A stretch of 64,000 bases of DNA from an uncultured Acidobacteriaceae bacterium (GCA_903842065.1 CAIMKZ010000098.1:1-64000), one strand, 5' to 3'; shown: positions 16,516 through 26,611, counted from the first letter of the stretch. Numbers and translations: made by a program. The notes: a model not told the origin generated them from the sequence alone.

Positions 16516-16630
16516 CTTATGGCGATCCTCTCTTCCCGCTCGTCGCGCGCGGAACACGAGCGCTTGCGGGCCACTGCTAGTCTAGTACATAGACGAGTGC
16601 TGCCCGATAAGGGCGCACCTCAAATTTGCC

Positions 16631-17383
16631 ATGACACGGACAAGTACAATCCGGTTTGCTCTTCTGCCCTCTGTGGCCTTTGTGCTTGCAGTGGCGCTTC
16701 CGTGCGCGTTGCCTGCGCAGACAGCACCGAAGAAGACGGCATCGGCTGCCGGGACGGGTTCGCACAGAGCGGTACGGAAGCCGATTACAGCCAAGCAAGC
16801 GGAGCAGCCGGCGGCAGCTCCGGTGCCTGTGACTCCTGCTGCTCCTGCTGCGCCGAAGTGGCCTGCGAACGAGGAGCCGAAGAGTGCGACGGTGACCTGG
16901 GACAGCCGCGGACTTGGGATCTCGGCCTCAAACTCCAGCCTGAACCAGATTTTGAAGGAAGTGGCGACAGATACGGGCGCAAAACTCTCGGGGCTAGGCA
17001 AAGACCAGCGCATCTTTGGCAGCTATGGCCCGGGGCCGGCACGAGAGGTGCTTTCAAAGCTGCTGGATGGAAGCGGCTACAACGTACTGCTGACCGGCGG
17101 TCAGGGCGGTGCGCCGCTGACACAAATTGTGCTGAGCGTGCGCGGCAGCGGCAGCCAGCAGCCACAGGCGCGCACTCGCCCCGCGAACGAGGATGAAGAC
17201 GCGGATGACGAAGAAGCTACTGAGCCGGATGACGCCGACCAGCCGCCGCAGGCCCAGCCACAGCAGCAGCCCGCGCCGGCACGCGGTCCCTTCGGTGGTG
17301 GAATGCGGATGGGATTCCCGGAGAATGCGCCGAGTGCGCCGCAGCCGACGCCGGGGAACCAGCCCGACACCGCGCCGATATAA
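16631..17383 (+). CDS. Secreted protein with a short STN/secretin-like domain
   Basis: 250 residues. Signal peptide ending near ALPAQ, a Pro/Ala/Lys-rich linker (about 35-75), a compact domain (about 80-170: SATVTWDSRGLGISASNSS, LNQILKEVATDTGAKLSGLG, REVLSKLLDGSGYNVLLTGG) and a long disordered tail with an acidic stretch (NEDEDADDEEATEPDDADQ) then Pro/Gln-rich sequence. The middle resembles the secretin/TonB short N-terminal fold, in which LxxIL...TG..L.... and ...VLxxLL.GTGY...L recur. It lacks a secretin or receptor barrel. It may be an adaptor to a secretion or type IV pilus system, but that is a guess. Confidence 0.65.
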   Translation: MTRTSTIRFALLPSVAFVLAVALPCALPAQTAPKKTASAAGTGSHRAVRKPITAKQAEQPAAAPVPVTPAAPAAPKWPANEEPKSATVTWDSRGLGISASNSSLNQILKEVATDTGAKLSGLGKDQRIFGSYGPGPAREVLSKLLDGSGYNVLLTGGQGGAPLTQIVLSVRGSGSQQPQARTRPANEDEDADDEEATEPDDADQPPQAQPQQQPAPARGPFGGGMRMGFPENAPSAPQPTPGNQPDTAPI

Positions 17384-17428
17384 GGATGCAGGCCGCATCG
17401 AACGGCCAAGCGGAGTTGGAAGGAGTTG

Positions 17429-17596
17429 CTAGGAGATGCGGGCCATCTGCGGTCGGGGTTTGACAGGGGCAGCCGAGGGACGGGGACGCATGAAAGCGAA
17501 GGCGGCGCGCAGAATTCCATAAGCCGCGAGGACGCCAAAAGCAAGAGAAGCAACGGAAGCACAGATCAGCATTGCAAGGTTCAACAAGTCACCCAC
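17429..17596 (-). CDS. Small membrane protein (55 aa)
   Basis: A GTG at 17596 follows AGAGG at a suitable distance and opens a 55-codon frame VGDLLNLAMLICASVASLAF and onward: one 25-residue membrane helix, then a short Arg/Pro-rich cytoplasmic tail (FMRPRPSAAPVKPRPQ). The frame can be read from 17752 but upstream sequence shows no good start. Codon third positions are GC-rich as in real genes here. No family recognised. Confidence 0.5.
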   Translation of the reverse strand: MGDLLNLAMLICASVASLAFGVLAAYGILRAAFAFMRPRPSAAPVKPRPQMARIS

Positions 17597-17863
17597 TCGA
17601 TATACCTCTGGCCCCGATCCGTGTGTCCCGCGCGGCAATTTCACGGATTCTCGCAGTTCGGTTGCTGCGATTGTCGCAGAATATCCGCCGCGTTGACCCT
17701 GTTTTCTATTGACCAATAGAATACCTCCAGGGGCTTCTGCTCGATTTCGCACGCTGAGACAGGAGAGCGAGCGGGTGGATCAGCCCAGGAGATTTTTCAG
17801 CAGATAGCTTTCCCATCGAACGATTCCCTCACCCGTTGCCGATCTGACCGGAACCTGACGCAC

Positions 17864-20854
17864 ATGGCAATTACACACATCACGGTACGCGGAGCGCGCC
17901 AGCACAATCTGCGCGGCATCGACGTGCGTATTCCGCGCAACACGCTGACGGTTGTGACGGGGCTTTCGGGTTCGGGGAAGAGTTCGCTGGCCTTCGACAC
18001 GATTTATGCCGAGGGACAGCGGCGGTATGTGGAGACGCTTTCGGCTTATGCGCGGCAGTTTCTCGATCAGATAGAAAGGCCGGAGGTGGACTCGATCGAG
18101 GGTCTGAGCCCGGCGATCTCGATTGAGCAGAAGACTACCAGCCGCAGCCCGCGCTCGACGGTAGGAACGATTACCGAGGTCTACGATTATCTGCGGCTGC
18201 TTTATGCGAGCGTTGGGACGCCGCATTGCCCGGGGTGCGACCGGCCGATTGCGCGGCAGACCGCTGCGCAGATTGTTGAACGCGTGATGGTCGCCGGCCG
18301 GGGCGAGCGGGTGACCGTGATGGCTCCGGTGGTGCGCGGGCGCAAGGGCGAGTTCAAAGACCTGCTGGACGAGATTGAGCAACAGGGCTTCAGAGCGCGG
18401 ATCGACGGCACGGTGGAAGACCTTTCAGAACCTGTGCTGCTGGACCGGCGGAAGAACCACAACATTGAAGCGATCGTGGACCGGATTCTGCTGAAGACTG
18501 CCGTGGAGCCGGCGGGCAATGCCGCACTGCTGCAACCGGCAGCAAAAGCGACGACAGAGCAGCGGCTGGAACAGGCGATCACGAAGGCGCTACAGATGGC
18601 GAACGGGCTGGTGCTGGTGGTGTTTGGCAACAGCGAGGAGCAGTTGTTTTCGTCGTCGATGGCCTGCCCGGATTGCGGACTGGACGTGCCGAAGCTGGAG
18701 CCGAGGAGCTTCTCGTTCAACTCGACGTTTGGCGCCTGCCCGGAGTGCCATGGCCTGGGGTCGCTGTACGACTTCGATCCGGCGAAGGTGATTACGGACT
18801 GGTCGAAGCCACTGCTCGATGGAGGGCTTGGTCCGGGATCGTCGTCGCAGTATCTGCTGCGGTTGATTCACCTTGCGGCCGATCGGTACAAGATCGATTT
18901 GAAGGTTCCGTTTGAAGACCTGCCACCGAAGCAGCAGCACATTCTGGTCTACGGGCCTCCCAAGGGTGAGGGACCGCGCACGGGGTTTCACGGAATTCTT
19001 ACGTGGCTGCGCGACTCAGTCGAGGATGCGAAGAGCGAGGGTTACCGCGAGTTCATGATGGGCTACATGTCGGCCACGCCCTGCCCTGTCTGCCGCGGCA
19101 AGAGGCTGAGGCCGGAGTCGCTGGCGGTGAAGGTGGGCGGTCTGTCGATTGCGGACTTTACGGCGCTGCCGCTGAATCGCGCGCTGTCGGCTGCAATCAA
19201 TATCAAGTTCACGGAGCGCGAGGCGCTGATTGCGGAACGCATAAGGCGCGAGGTTGTGGAGCGGCTGGAGTTTCTTTGCGCGGTGGGTTTGAACTACCTG
19301 GCGCTCGATCGCAATGCGGCGTCGCTTTCGGGCGGCGAGGGGCAGCGCATCCGGCTGGCGACGCAGATAGGCTCGCGGCTGCGCGGCGTGCTGTATGTTC
19401 TGGACGAGCCTTCGATCGGGCTGCATCAGAGAGACAATAATCGGCTCATTGGGGCGCTTGAGCGGCTGCGCGATCTGGGAAATACGGTGCTGGTTGTGGA
19501 GCACGACGAAGATACGATTCGCCATGCGGATTATGTTGTCGATCTGGGGCCGGGCGCGGGAAGGCTGGGCGGAAGTGTTGTGGCAGAGGGCACGCCGGAG
19601 CAGATTATGGCTGCGCCTGAGTCGCTTACTGGCCGCTATCTGAGCGGGCTGGCCACGATGGTGAGCCGCGAGAAGCCACGTCCTCTGACCGGCAAGTGGA
19701 TCACGATCACCGGCGCGAGAGAGCACAATCTGCAAGAGCTGACGATCCGCATTCCGCTGGGCGTGATGACGGTTGTGACCGGCGTGAGCGGCTCGGGCAA
19801 GAGCACACTGATCAACGACATCTTGTATCGCTCGCTGGCGCGGGACCTCTATGGTTCGCGGGAGGAGCCGGGTTCGCACGACGAACTGCTGGGCGCGGAC
19901 CAGATCGACAAGGTTGTGCGCATCGACCAGTCGCCGATTGGGCGCACGCCGCGCTCGAATCCGGCGACGTATACGCAGGTGTTCTCGCCGATACGGGATA
20001 TCTTCGCGATGCTGCCGGAGTCTCGCGAGCGTGGGTACAAGCCGGGGCGGTTCAGCTTTAACGTGGCGGGAGGCCGCTGCGAGGCCTGCGAGGGCGACGG
20101 GCAGCGTCGCATTGAGATGAACTTTATGCCCGATGTCTATGTGCAGTGCGAGGTGTGCAACGGACGGCGCTACAACCAGGAGACGCTGGCGGTGAAGTTT
20201 CACGGGCACTCGATTGCGGACATTCTCGATCTGACGATTGAGGATGCGCTGGCGGTGCTTACAGACGTGCCGCAGGTAAGGCAGAAGCTACAGACACTGG
20301 TGGATGTGGGTCTGGGCTACGTGCATCTGGGTCAGAGCGCCACGACGCTTTCAGGCGGCGAGGCGCAGAGGATGAAGCTGGCCCGGGAGCTGTCGAAGCG
20401 GCAGACGGGGCGCACGCTGTATCTGCTGGACGAGCCGACTACGGGGCTGCACTTCGACGACGTGCGGCGGCTGCTTGAGGTGCTGCACCGGTTGACTGAT
20501 CTGGGCAACTCGGTGATGATCATCGAACATAACCTGGATGTGATTCGCAACGCGGACTGGGTGATCGACCTGGGGCCCGAGGGCGGCGAGGGCGGCGGGC
20601 GGCTGGTGGGCGAAGGCCGGCCGGCGACGATCGCGGCTACGGCAGAGTCTTATACCGGGCAGTTTCTGCGGCGGTACTACACGTTGAGCGACGGGCGGCT
20701 GATGGAAGTGGTGGAAGAGGAAGTTCCCGCCGAAGTTGCCGGAAGCAGCGACTCAGAGGGCAGCAAGAACGCGACTGGAAAAGCGCCGAAGAAGGCGCAG
20801 AGCCGTCCCAAAGCAACCGGGCCGCGGCAGAAGAAGACAGGACGGCCGGCATGA
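17864..20854 (+). CDS. uvrA: UvrA, excinuclease ABC subunit A
   Basis: 996 residues (E. coli 940). UvrA is the damage-recognition ATPase of nucleotide excision repair and works as a dimer with UvrB. Seen: Walker A motifs [10 protein letters not shown] (about 32-41) and [10 protein letters not shown]; signature motifs [14 protein letters not shown] and [14 protein letters not shown]; Walker [13 protein letters not shown] and [12 protein letters not shown]; and zinc-binding pairs CPDCG/CPECHG and CEACEG/CEVCNG, plus CPGCD and CPVCRG. The C-terminus has an extra tail of about 50 residues rich in Lys/Pro/Glu ([18 protein letters not shown]). The stop overlaps the next gene's ATG by 4 nt. Confidence 0.97.
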   Translation: MAITHITVRGARQHNLRGIDVRIPRNTLTVVTGLSGSGKSSLAFDTIYAEGQRRYVETLSAYARQFLDQIERPEVDSIEGLSPAISIEQKTTSRSPRSTVGTITEVYDYLRLLYASVGTPHCPGCDRPIARQTAAQIVERVMVAGRGERVTVMAPVVRGRKGEFKDLLDEIEQQGFRARIDGTVEDLSEPVLLDRRKNHNIEAIVDRILLKTAVEPAGNAALLQPAAKATTEQRLEQAITKALQMANGLVLVVFGNSEEQLFSSSMACPDCGLDVPKLEPRSFSFNSTFGACPECHGLGSLYDFDPAKVITDWSKPLLDGGLGPGSSSQYLLRLIHLAADRYKIDLKVPFEDLPPKQQHILVYGPPKGEGPRTGFHGILTWLRDSVEDAKSEGYREFMMGYMSATPCPVCRGKRLRPESLAVKVGGLSIADFTALPLNRALSAAINIKFTEREALIAERIRREVVERLEFLCAVGLNYLALDRNAASLSGGEGQRIRLATQIGSRLRGVLYVLDEPSIGLHQRDNNRLIGALERLRDLGNTVLVVEHDEDTIRHADYVVDLGPGAGRLGGSVVAEGTPEQIMAAPESLTGRYLSGLATMVSREKPRPLTGKWITITGAREHNLQELTIRIPLGVMTVVTGVSGSGKSTLINDILYRSLARDLYGSREEPGSHDELLGADQIDKVVRIDQSPIGRTPRSNPATYTQVFSPIRDIFAMLPESRERGYKPGRFSFNVAGGRCEACEGDGQRRIEMNFMPDVYVQCEVCNGRRYNQETLAVKFHGHSIADILDLTIEDALAVLTDVPQVRQKLQTLVDVGLGYVHLGQSATTLSGGEAQRMKLARELSKRQTGRTLYLLDEPTTGLHFDDVRRLLEVLHRLTDLGNSVMIIEHNLDVIRNADWVIDLGPEGGEGGGRLVGEGRPATIAATAESYTGQFLRRYYTLSDGRLMEVVEEEVPAEVAGSSDSEGSKNATGKAPKKAQSRPKATGPRQKKTGRPA

Positions 20855-21807
20855 CGGAAGAGAACGCGCAGCAGAGCTGGAGCACACCGGAAGAGAGCTT
20901 GAGCGATAGCGCGCCCGGTTCGCTTGAGATGGACGCCGCTGCCGCATCGACCGCGGAGCCCGAGGCGCCGTTGTTTCAGAATTACGAGGTGGAGATTCCA
21001 CCTGTGCGGATTCCGCACCTGGGCCACGTGCTGCTGCTCGGTGTCTTCCTTACACTTGGGCTGATCTGCGCGGCGCTGCTCTCGCGGCTGGCGCTGCACA
21101 TGCACTGGTTCGGCGTTACCACGCTGCGCGCCGCGGTGGAAGACATCCACTACGAGCTGGGCAGCGAGGCGATTCTCTATCTTTTTGCGCTGGGCGCGTG
21201 TTTGTTTCTCTTCCCGCTGGTGTGGGAGAAGAGGTTTTTTGCGGGCGTGCAATGGAACGGCGATACGGCTGTGAGGCTGCGCTGGCAACTAGTGGGAGCG
21301 GCCTTTGGCTGCCTGCTGCTGGCAGCGGTAAGCAGCGCGTTCTTTGCCGGGCCGAAGGACGCGCCGATCGATAAAATCATCCGCGCGCCGGGCGCGGCTT
21401 GGTGGCTGTTTGCCTTTGGCGTCAGCTTTGCGCCGTTCTTTGAGGAGCTGGCGTTTCGGGGATTTCTGCTGCCCGCCGTGTGCACGGCCTTCGACTGGTT
21501 TGGCGAGAAAATTGCGCATCAGCCACGGCTGCCGCTCGGAGAAAACGGCCATCCGCAGTGGACGCCGGCGGCCATGATCGCGGGCTCGCTGGCTGTCAGC
21601 GTTCCTTTTGCCGCGATGCATGCCGAACAGACGGGACACGCCATCGGTCCGCTGCTGCTGCTGGGCGGAGTGAGCCTGGTGCTTTGCGCGGTGAGGCTGA
21701 AGACAAAGTCACTGGCGGCGAGTGTGCTGGTTCACGCCGTCTACAACTTTGTGCTGTTCACGATCATGCTGGCGGGCACGAAGGGGTTCCAGCACATGCA
21801 GCAGTAG
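20851..21807 (+). CDS. CPBP-family intramembrane metalloprotease
   Basis: 318 residues, six or more membrane helices after a 50-residue acidic cytoplasmic lead. The CPBP/Abi motifs are present: [14 protein letters not shown] (EExxxR motif), the His of PFAAMHAEQ and the final His-Asn motif [13 protein letters not shown]. Members include CAAX prenyl proteases of eukaryotes and bacteriocin-immunity or signalling proteases of bacteria; the bacterial substrate is not known here. Translationally coupled to uvrA by ATGA overlap (20851-20854), an arrangement with no obvious functional logic. Confidence 0.88.
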   Translation: MTEENAQQSWSTPEESLSDSAPGSLEMDAAAASTAEPEAPLFQNYEVEIPPVRIPHLGHVLLLGVFLTLGLICAALLSRLALHMHWFGVTTLRAAVEDIHYELGSEAILYLFALGACLFLFPLVWEKRFFAGVQWNGDTAVRLRWQLVGAAFGCLLLAAVSSAFFAGPKDAPIDKIIRAPGAAWWLFAFGVSFAPFFEELAFRGFLLPAVCTAFDWFGEKIAHQPRLPLGENGHPQWTPAAMIAGSLAVSVPFAAMHAEQTGHAIGPLLLLGGVSLVLCAVRLKTKSLAASVLVHAVYNFVLFTIMLAGTKGFQHMQQ

Positions 21808-21845
21808 ACTCTTCAAGAGCCTGTGTACAAGTCCCAATGAGCCGA

Positions 21846-21985
21846 AGAACACCCCTCAGGGGCTAAAGCCCGCGTTGATGTTGCCGCATTTTATGGCACG
21901 GATAAATCCGTGCCCTTTCAAAACAGTAGCCGATCAGGTGAATTTTTCGCAGGCTGTAAATCCATGCCATTTCAAAACGCGACTT
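21846..21985. repeat. Dispersed repeat with GGCACGGATAAATCCGTGCC palindrome
   Basis: CCCCTCAGGGGCTAAAGCCC (21853-21872, itself partly palindromic) followed by the perfect 20-bp palindrome GGCACGGATAAATCCGTGCC (21895-21914) and TTTCAAAAC. A decayed second copy (GTAAATCCATGCCATTTCAAAAC) ends near 21979. The same element occurs at 43688-43758. It fills the convergent gap between the CPBP gene and the next. Confidence 0.8.
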
Positions 21986-21997
21986 TCACCACAGATG

Positions 21998-22909
21998 TCA
22001 GGCGAGTTCCGTTGCGGGATAGTTCAGGTCAAGGCCCCAGTTGATGAGGTTGTAGTTCATTCCATGCACTGCGCCCGCGCCGGTGGCGATCATGGTCTTG
22101 CGCGCGAGCACATCGGCCTGCCAGCGTGGATTGGCGGCGTTGGCTACGGCGGTGGCAATGATCTTGAGCAACTCGGCTTCAGGGATTCCGGGATAGGAGT
22201 TGGACTTGATCTCCGCAGCGGCGTGGATGCCGCCGTTCTGCACGTGGCAGTCGAAGCAGAGCGCGAGTCCGAGTTCGCTCTTGAGGCCGTACTGCTTTGC
22301 GGTGGCGATGGCGGGCTGAATGTAGTCCGCGCGGACGTGGGCCAACTGAACCGCCTGCACAACCGGGTCATAGCCGAAGGCGGCGAACATGCTTTTGAGC
22401 GGCTGATCGAGGCCGCCGTTGGTGAGGGTGTGCTGCTGTGCCCATGCAATCTGGTTGGCCGAAGTATCGCGCATGATGCTGAGGATGGTGGGGGCCTGAT
22501 CCTTGAATGCGTCGATTACGCTCTGCGGGCTTTGATCGTTGACTTCGAGAATGATCTTCTGTATCTCACCGGACTTCATGGTGAAGCCGATGATGCCCCA
22601 GGTGAGCCACGCGCCGTCGAAGTTGCCCTGGGCGAGGGTGTAGCCGTGGCCCTCGATGCTGGCGGTCAGTTGCAGGGCGCGCTCGGAGACGGTGGGCAGG
22701 GGCGCGTTCATGAGGGGCGTCCAGGTATTGTCGTCGAGTGTGCCGGTGGAGGCGAGTCCCTGCGCGGTTTGAAAGGCCGTAACCGCGCGCGTGGTGTTTC
22801 CGCCGTACTGGCCGTCGACGCCGTGGGTGTCGTAGCCGGAGCCGGATAGTTGGGTCTGCACCCGCCTCACAATGTCGCCAAACGCGCCTGCGCCTAGAAG
22901 TGTCCGCAT
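21998..22909 (-). CDS. Peptidoglycan-binding domain + GH46-like chitosanase/lysozyme-fold protein
   Basis: 303 residues. N-terminal peptidoglycan-binding domain (about 1-70; VRRVQTQLSGSGYDTHGVDG then TTRAVTAFQTAQGL). The remainder (about 75-303) resembles the GH46 chitosanase / phage-lysozyme superfamily: ALQLTASIEGHGYTLAQGNF followed by DGAWLTWGIIGFT matches the family pattern in which a Glu starts the catalytic helix and an Asp lies near GxTxGxxGFT. Later segments (GGIHAAAEIKSNSY) are less certain. No signal peptide is evident in the chosen frame (MRTLLGAGAFG), so export would need a holin, lysis or another route. Could be a prophage-derived or effector-like wall hydrolase. Confidence 0.75.
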   Translation of the reverse strand: MRTLLGAGAFGDIVRRVQTQLSGSGYDTHGVDGQYGGNTTRAVTAFQTAQGLASTGTLDDNTWTPLMNAPLPTVSERALQLTASIEGHGYTLAQGNFDGAWLTWGIIGFTMKSGEIQKIILEVNDQSPQSVIDAFKDQAPTILSIMRDTSANQIAWAQQHTLTNGGLDQPLKSMFAAFGYDPVVQAVQLAHVRADYIQPAIATAKQYGLKSELGLALCFDCHVQNGGIHAAAEIKSNSYPGIPEAELLKIIATAVANAANPRWQADVLARKTMIATGAGAVHGMNYNLINWGLDLNYPATELA

Positions 22910-23011
22910 CTGCTGCCTCCTTCCGGGGTGGAATCACGGGGCCCTGGTTCTGCCCGCAGTCTAAACCGCTGCGGGGTGGCGGGGAAGGCGCGTTCGATAA
23001 AATCAAGATCG

Positions 23012-23614
23012 ATGAATCCAACTTCTTACCGCCAGCAGCTACTTTCTCTCCTTGCCCGTACCAGCTTCCGGCTGGGCCAGTTCAAGCTCGCATCGGGAGC
23101 GACGAGCGACTACTACGTCGACTGCCGCACCACGACTCTCAACGCCGAGGGCGGACGCCTGACCGGACACGCGATTCTTGAGCTGCTTGAAGCCAACGGC
23201 ATTGAGGCCGAGGCGGTAGGCGGATTGACGATGGGCGCCGATCCGATTGTGTCGAATGTGGCTACGGCGAGCGCATGGAGGGCTATTGAGCGGCCCGGCT
23301 CGCCGCTGCTGCACGGGTTCCTGGTGCGCAAGGCTGAGAAGGCGCACGGCACAGGACGGAGAGTCGAGGGCTTTTGCCGCGAAGGCGCACGGGTGGTGAT
23401 TGTGGACGACGTGTGCACGACCGGCGGCTCGACGATCAACGCGATTGATGCGGCGCGCGAGGCGGGGATGCAGATTGCCGCCGTGGTGTGCATTGTGGAG
23501 CGCGAAGAGGCCAACGGAAGGCCGGCCGTGGAGGCTGCCGCCGGGGGCGCGCCGTTTCTGCGGTTGTTTACGGCCAACGACGTGCGCGCGGAGCATGTGA
23601 AGGCGCAAGGTTAA
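23012..23614 (+). CDS. pyrE: Orotate phosphoribosyltransferase
   Basis: 200 residues. Makes orotidine monophosphate from orotate and PRPP in pyrimidine synthesis. Seen: FRLGQFKLASGATSDYYVDC (substrate region), GLTMGADPI, the Lys-rich loop VRKAEKAHGTGR, and the PRPP motif VVIVDDVCTTGGST. Start ATG 23012 begins the conserved region; the frame is open upstream to 22928 without support. Stand-alone, not in a pyr operon here. Confidence 0.93.
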   Translation: MNPTSYRQQLLSLLARTSFRLGQFKLASGATSDYYVDCRTTTLNAEGGRLTGHAILELLEANGIEAEAVGGLTMGADPIVSNVATASAWRAIERPGSPLLHGFLVRKAEKAHGTGRRVEGFCREGARVVIVDDVCTTGGSTINAIDAAREAGMQIAAVVCIVEREEANGRPAVEAAAGGAPFLRLFTANDVRAEHVKAQG

Positions 23615-23637
23615 GACTTTGACCGTATCAATTCGTG

Positions 23638-23885
23638 CCTCCCACCCTAGGCGCAAAAACAAAAGCGCGCCGAGGATGGGGCACCCACATTCGTACAAAA
23701 ATATGCAGTCAGAGACCTAGCGTAATGAATCTGAAGCTCTTTGAAGAACAACCGCAGATCCTTCGACTGCGATGGGCGCAACGCGCGCCCATCTTCGCTC
23801 AGGATGACAGAGAGTTGTGGTGGGTGAGGAGTGGTTGGTTAAGAGTCGATCTTTCCCAGGTCTGAAAATCCAGACCTGGGGCACC
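23638..23885. repeat. Three dispersed repeats after pyrE
   Basis: 23641-23684: CCCACCCTAGGCGC... / GCGCGCCGAGGATGGGG palindrome ending GCACCC. 23736-23812: CTTTGAAGAACAACCGCAGA-type element with inner palindrome GATGGGCGCA / GCGCGCCCATC and end CGCTCAGGATGACA. 23855-23880: CCCAGGTCTG / CAGACCTGGG, in which both arms carry the compensating change C to G / G to C relative to other copies. No gene is seen in this 304-bp gap. Confidence 0.8.
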
Positions 23886-23918
23886 CAGAGTTGTGGCGGG
23901 TGAGAGAAGCAGACTCGG

Positions 23919-25142
23919 CTACTTTACCGAGACCTTGGGTTCGACGGAGAGGCCGGGCCTTAGTTGATGGTCGGGGTCTTCGTTCTTAAGGTCGTCGAAG
24001 TCGATGCGGACGGGGACGCGCTGCACAACTTTGACGTAGTTGCCGGTGGCGTTCTCGGGCGGGAAGAGCGAGAGCACCGAACCGGTGGCGCCGCCGATCT
24101 GCGTGACGTGTGCCTTGTACTTGCGGCCCGTTGAGTCCACGCTCACTTCGACCTTCTGGCCGGCTTTCACCTGGCGGAGCTGGGTCTCTTTAAAGTTGGC
24201 GGTGACCCAGACGCCTTCAAGCGAGACGAGCGTCATGAGGTTCTGCCCGGCGGCGATGTTCTGATCGATCTCGACGCTCTTGCGGGTGATGAGGCCGGCC
24301 TCAGGCGCAACGACGTGGGTGTAGCTGAGGTTAAGCTTTGCCTGATCGAGCGCGGCCTGGGCCTGAAGAACCTGGGCGGCGGCCTGCTGGGCGCGCGCGC
24401 TCTGCAACTGCACCTGCTGGGGTCCGGTCTCAGCGTTGTTGAGCGAGGCCTGAGCCTGCGCGACGCGCTGGCGGGCCACGTTGACGCCGTTCTCAGCCGC
24501 CTTCTGGCTGGCGCGCGCGTCTTCAAGAGCCGCGGCCGACGCACTTGCAGCCGCCGTGGCCGCATCGAACTGCTGCTTGCTGATTACGTCTTTTTCAACC
24601 AGCGGCTTGTAGCGGGCGAGATCGGACTGGGCCTTGATGTTGTTGGCCTCGGCCTGGGCGACGCGCGCCTTTGCGGCGGCGAGCTGCTGCTCGGCCTGCG
24701 AGACGCCGGACTCAGTGCCGCTGACGTCGGCATGAGCCGAGCGGAGAGAGCTGCCGGTGTTTATCTGAACGATGGGGACGTAGACGTGCGCGGCGGCGGC
24801 GGCGGCTTTGGCGCTCTCAAGAGCGGCCTCAGCGTTCTCGACAGCCACCTGATAGTCGCGCGGATCGATGTCGAGGATGGGATCGCCGCTCTTGACTACC
24901 TGGTTGTCTTCAACATAGACCTTTGCCACGTGCCCGTTGACGCGCGAGCTGACCTGGATGAGGTGGCCGTTGATCTGCGCGTCGTCGGTATCCTCAGAGT
25001 ACGTTGAGCGCCACCAGACTCCCACGGAGATGAGCACCACCAGCACGACTGCGGCGATCATGATGCCGCGGTTGCGCTTCGGGGTCTGCTCGATCTCGTT
25101 GTCTTCAACCGGTGCGACCGGCGTATTCAGGCTGTCTGCCAC
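23919..25142 (-). CDS. HlyD/EmrA-type membrane fusion protein
   Basis: 407 residues, periplasmic adaptor of a tripartite efflux pump. One N-terminal membrane helix (RGIMIAAVVLVVLISVGVWW), then a biotinyl-lipoyl-like hairpin (NGHLIQVSSRVNGHVAKVYV, QVVKSGDPILDIDPRDYQ), a long Ala/Gln-rich coiled coil (about 85-255), the returning lipoyl strand (VVAPEAGLITRKSVEIDQNI) and a beta-barrel with VTANFKETQLRQVKAGQKVEV. First... in the operon order is the outer-membrane TolC-family gene upstream (51-bp gap), then this gene. No inner-membrane transporter (MFS or ABC) is adjacent on this strand, which is unusual for a complete pump. Confidence 0.9.
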   Translation of the reverse strand: MADSLNTPVAPVEDNEIEQTPKRNRGIMIAAVVLVVLISVGVWWRSTYSEDTDDAQINGHLIQVSSRVNGHVAKVYVEDNQVVKSGDPILDIDPRDYQVAVENAEAALESAKAAAAAAHVYVPIVQINTGSSLRSAHADVSGTESGVSQAEQQLAAAKARVAQAEANNIKAQSDLARYKPLVEKDVISKQQFDAATAAASASAAALEDARASQKAAENGVNVARQRVAQAQASLNNAETGPQQVQLQSARAQQAAAQVLQAQAALDQAKLNLSYTHVVAPEAGLITRKSVEIDQNIAAGQNLMTLVSLEGVWVTANFKETQLRQVKAGQKVEVSVDSTGRKYKAHVTQIGGATGSVLSLFPPENATGNYVKVVQRVPVRIDFDDLKNEDPDHQLRPGLSVEPKVSVK

Positions 25143-25192
25143 GTTGCTCTCCTCTTCAACTGCGAAACCCAGTGTTCATTTGCGGGAGCGGC

Positions 25193-26611
25193 CTACTTCG
25201 CCTGCCCCAGATACTTTGTGTAATCGCCGGCGGCGCCGACGGCGCGTGCCAGGCTAAGCTTGGCCACATTGTGGCGGTAGAGGCTGACCACCAGCCGGTC
25301 GTTGGCCTGGGCAACCGACTGCTGGGCCTGACTCACGGCAAGGTTGTCGCTGACGCCGTTGGCGTAGCGCTGCTGCGCCTCGCTCAGGACCTCGTTTGCC
25401 AGCTCGACGCTGGAGCGCGCGACTTCAACCATTTTTTGGGCGGCGGCGATATCGAGCAGCGCATCGCGGACCTCGGACTCGACACGCATCTGCTTGTCGT
25501 TGAGCTGGGCCTGCACGTTGTCAACCTGTGCCTGGGCCATCTCGGCGTCGCCGCGGAGGCCGAACTCGCGGAAGAGCGGAACGCTCAGCTGTCCGGCCGC
25601 GTCGACGGTGCCGTGCGACTGGTTGAGCGTGACACCGATAACGCCGTAGTCGACAGCAGCGGCCAGCACGGGCAGACGCTCGGCGGTGGCTGCCTTGCGC
25701 ACGGCGCGAGCCGCGGCAAGCTGCTCGACGAGAGCGGCGAGGTCTTTGCGCTTCTCTTCGGCCTGCTTGATCATGGCATCGACATCGAGGTCGTCGAAGG
25801 CGGTATAGGGGGTATTGTCGGTGAGCTTGATGGATTGCGCGACCGGCAGGCCGATCATCCGCACCAGGGCCAGTTTGTCTTTTTCAAGATTGTTTTTGGC
25901 TACGATCAACTGCTGCGCGATGGACTGGGCATCGACACGGGCGCGGAGTTCATCGAGCAGCGGCGCTGTGCCGGCCTGATGATTGGCGACTGCCTGATCG
26001 AGCGAGACTTTGGCGGTGGCGGCCTCGGCCTCGACTGCCGAGACCCGCCCCTGATCGGAGACGACGAGCAGGTATGCGTTGCCGACGGTGAGAATTACCA
26101 GCTCGCGGGCGTCTTCAGCGGTGAGCTTGGCGGCGGCGAAGTTGTGGCGCGCGGCGATGTATTTTTGAAGCGACGAAAGATCGGCGAGCGACCACTTGAG
26201 GGATGCGCGTACGTCGATGAACCCAAAGGGCCCGAGCGTGGGAGGGATTCCGTGGAGCCGGAAGCCCATGGCGGGCAGATAGGTCTGCGAGACGGTCTCG
26301 CGGGCGCTTGCGTCGACGACCGGAAGCAGCGCCTGAAGCTGGGCTACCTGCTGGCCGCGTGCGGCTTCGGTCTGGGTTCCGCTGAGGATGATGCCGAGGT
26401 TGGCATTGAGGCCGCGGTGGATGGCGTCGTCGAGCGAGAGCGCGACAGGCACCGCCGTTACCGCGCCCTTTGTAATGCTGCCGTTAAATGAGTCCGCGGT
26501 GAGTCCGGGGGCCGTCGGCATCTGCTGGGCGGGCACGGGAGAGCATACAGCCAGCAACAGGCCGGCGCACAGTCCTGCCACGGCAATTCGATTGGAGATC
26601 ATGGAAAGCAC
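25193..26611 (-). CDS. TolC-family outer-membrane efflux protein
   Basis: About 472 residues. Signal peptide (MISNRIAVAGLCAGLLLAV then PVPAQ), followed by two tandem TolC repeats rich in long amphipathic helices (QTEAARGQQVAQLQALLPVV; ...AQAQVDNVQAQLNDKQMRVE...) with strand motifs (KWSLADLSSLQKYIAARHN). It forms the outer-membrane channel of a tripartite pump with the adjacent HlyD-type protein. Start: GTG 26611 has the best ribosome site (GAGGA, 6-nt spacer); ATG 26602 is an alternative and gives a cleaner signal peptide. Confidence 0.9.
   Translation of the reverse strand: MLSMISNRIAVAGLCAGLLLAVCSPVPAQQMPTAPGLTADSFNGSITKGAVTAVPVALSLDDAIHRGLNANLGIILSGTQTEAARGQQVAQLQALLPVVDASARETVSQTYLPAMGFRLHGIPPTLGPFGFIDVRASLKWSLADLSSLQKYIAARHNFAAAKLTAEDARELVILTVGNAYLLVVSDQGRVSAVEAEAATAKVSLDQAVANHQAGTAPLLDELRARVDAQSIAQQLIVAKNNLEKDKLALVRMIGLPVAQSIKLTDNTPYTAFDDLDVDAMIKQAEEKRKDLAALVEQLAAARAVRKAATAERLPVLAAAVDYGVIGVTLNQSHGTVDAAGQLSVPLFREFGLRGDAEMAQAQVDNVQAQLNDKQMRVESEVRDALLDIAAAQKMVEVARSSVELANEVLSEAQQRYANGVSDNLAVSQAQQSVAQANDRLVVSLYRHNVAKLSLARAVGAAGDYTKYLGQAK

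Noticed and set aside
20851..21807. Functional link between UvrA and the CPBP protease
   Set aside because: The 4-nt overlap shows co-translation only; nothing in either protein suggests a shared pathway.
25112..26491. 459-codon plus-strand frame over the TolC gene
   Set aside because: Shadow of the TolC-type repeat gene; low-complexity Gly/Leu/Asp sequence without a start signal.
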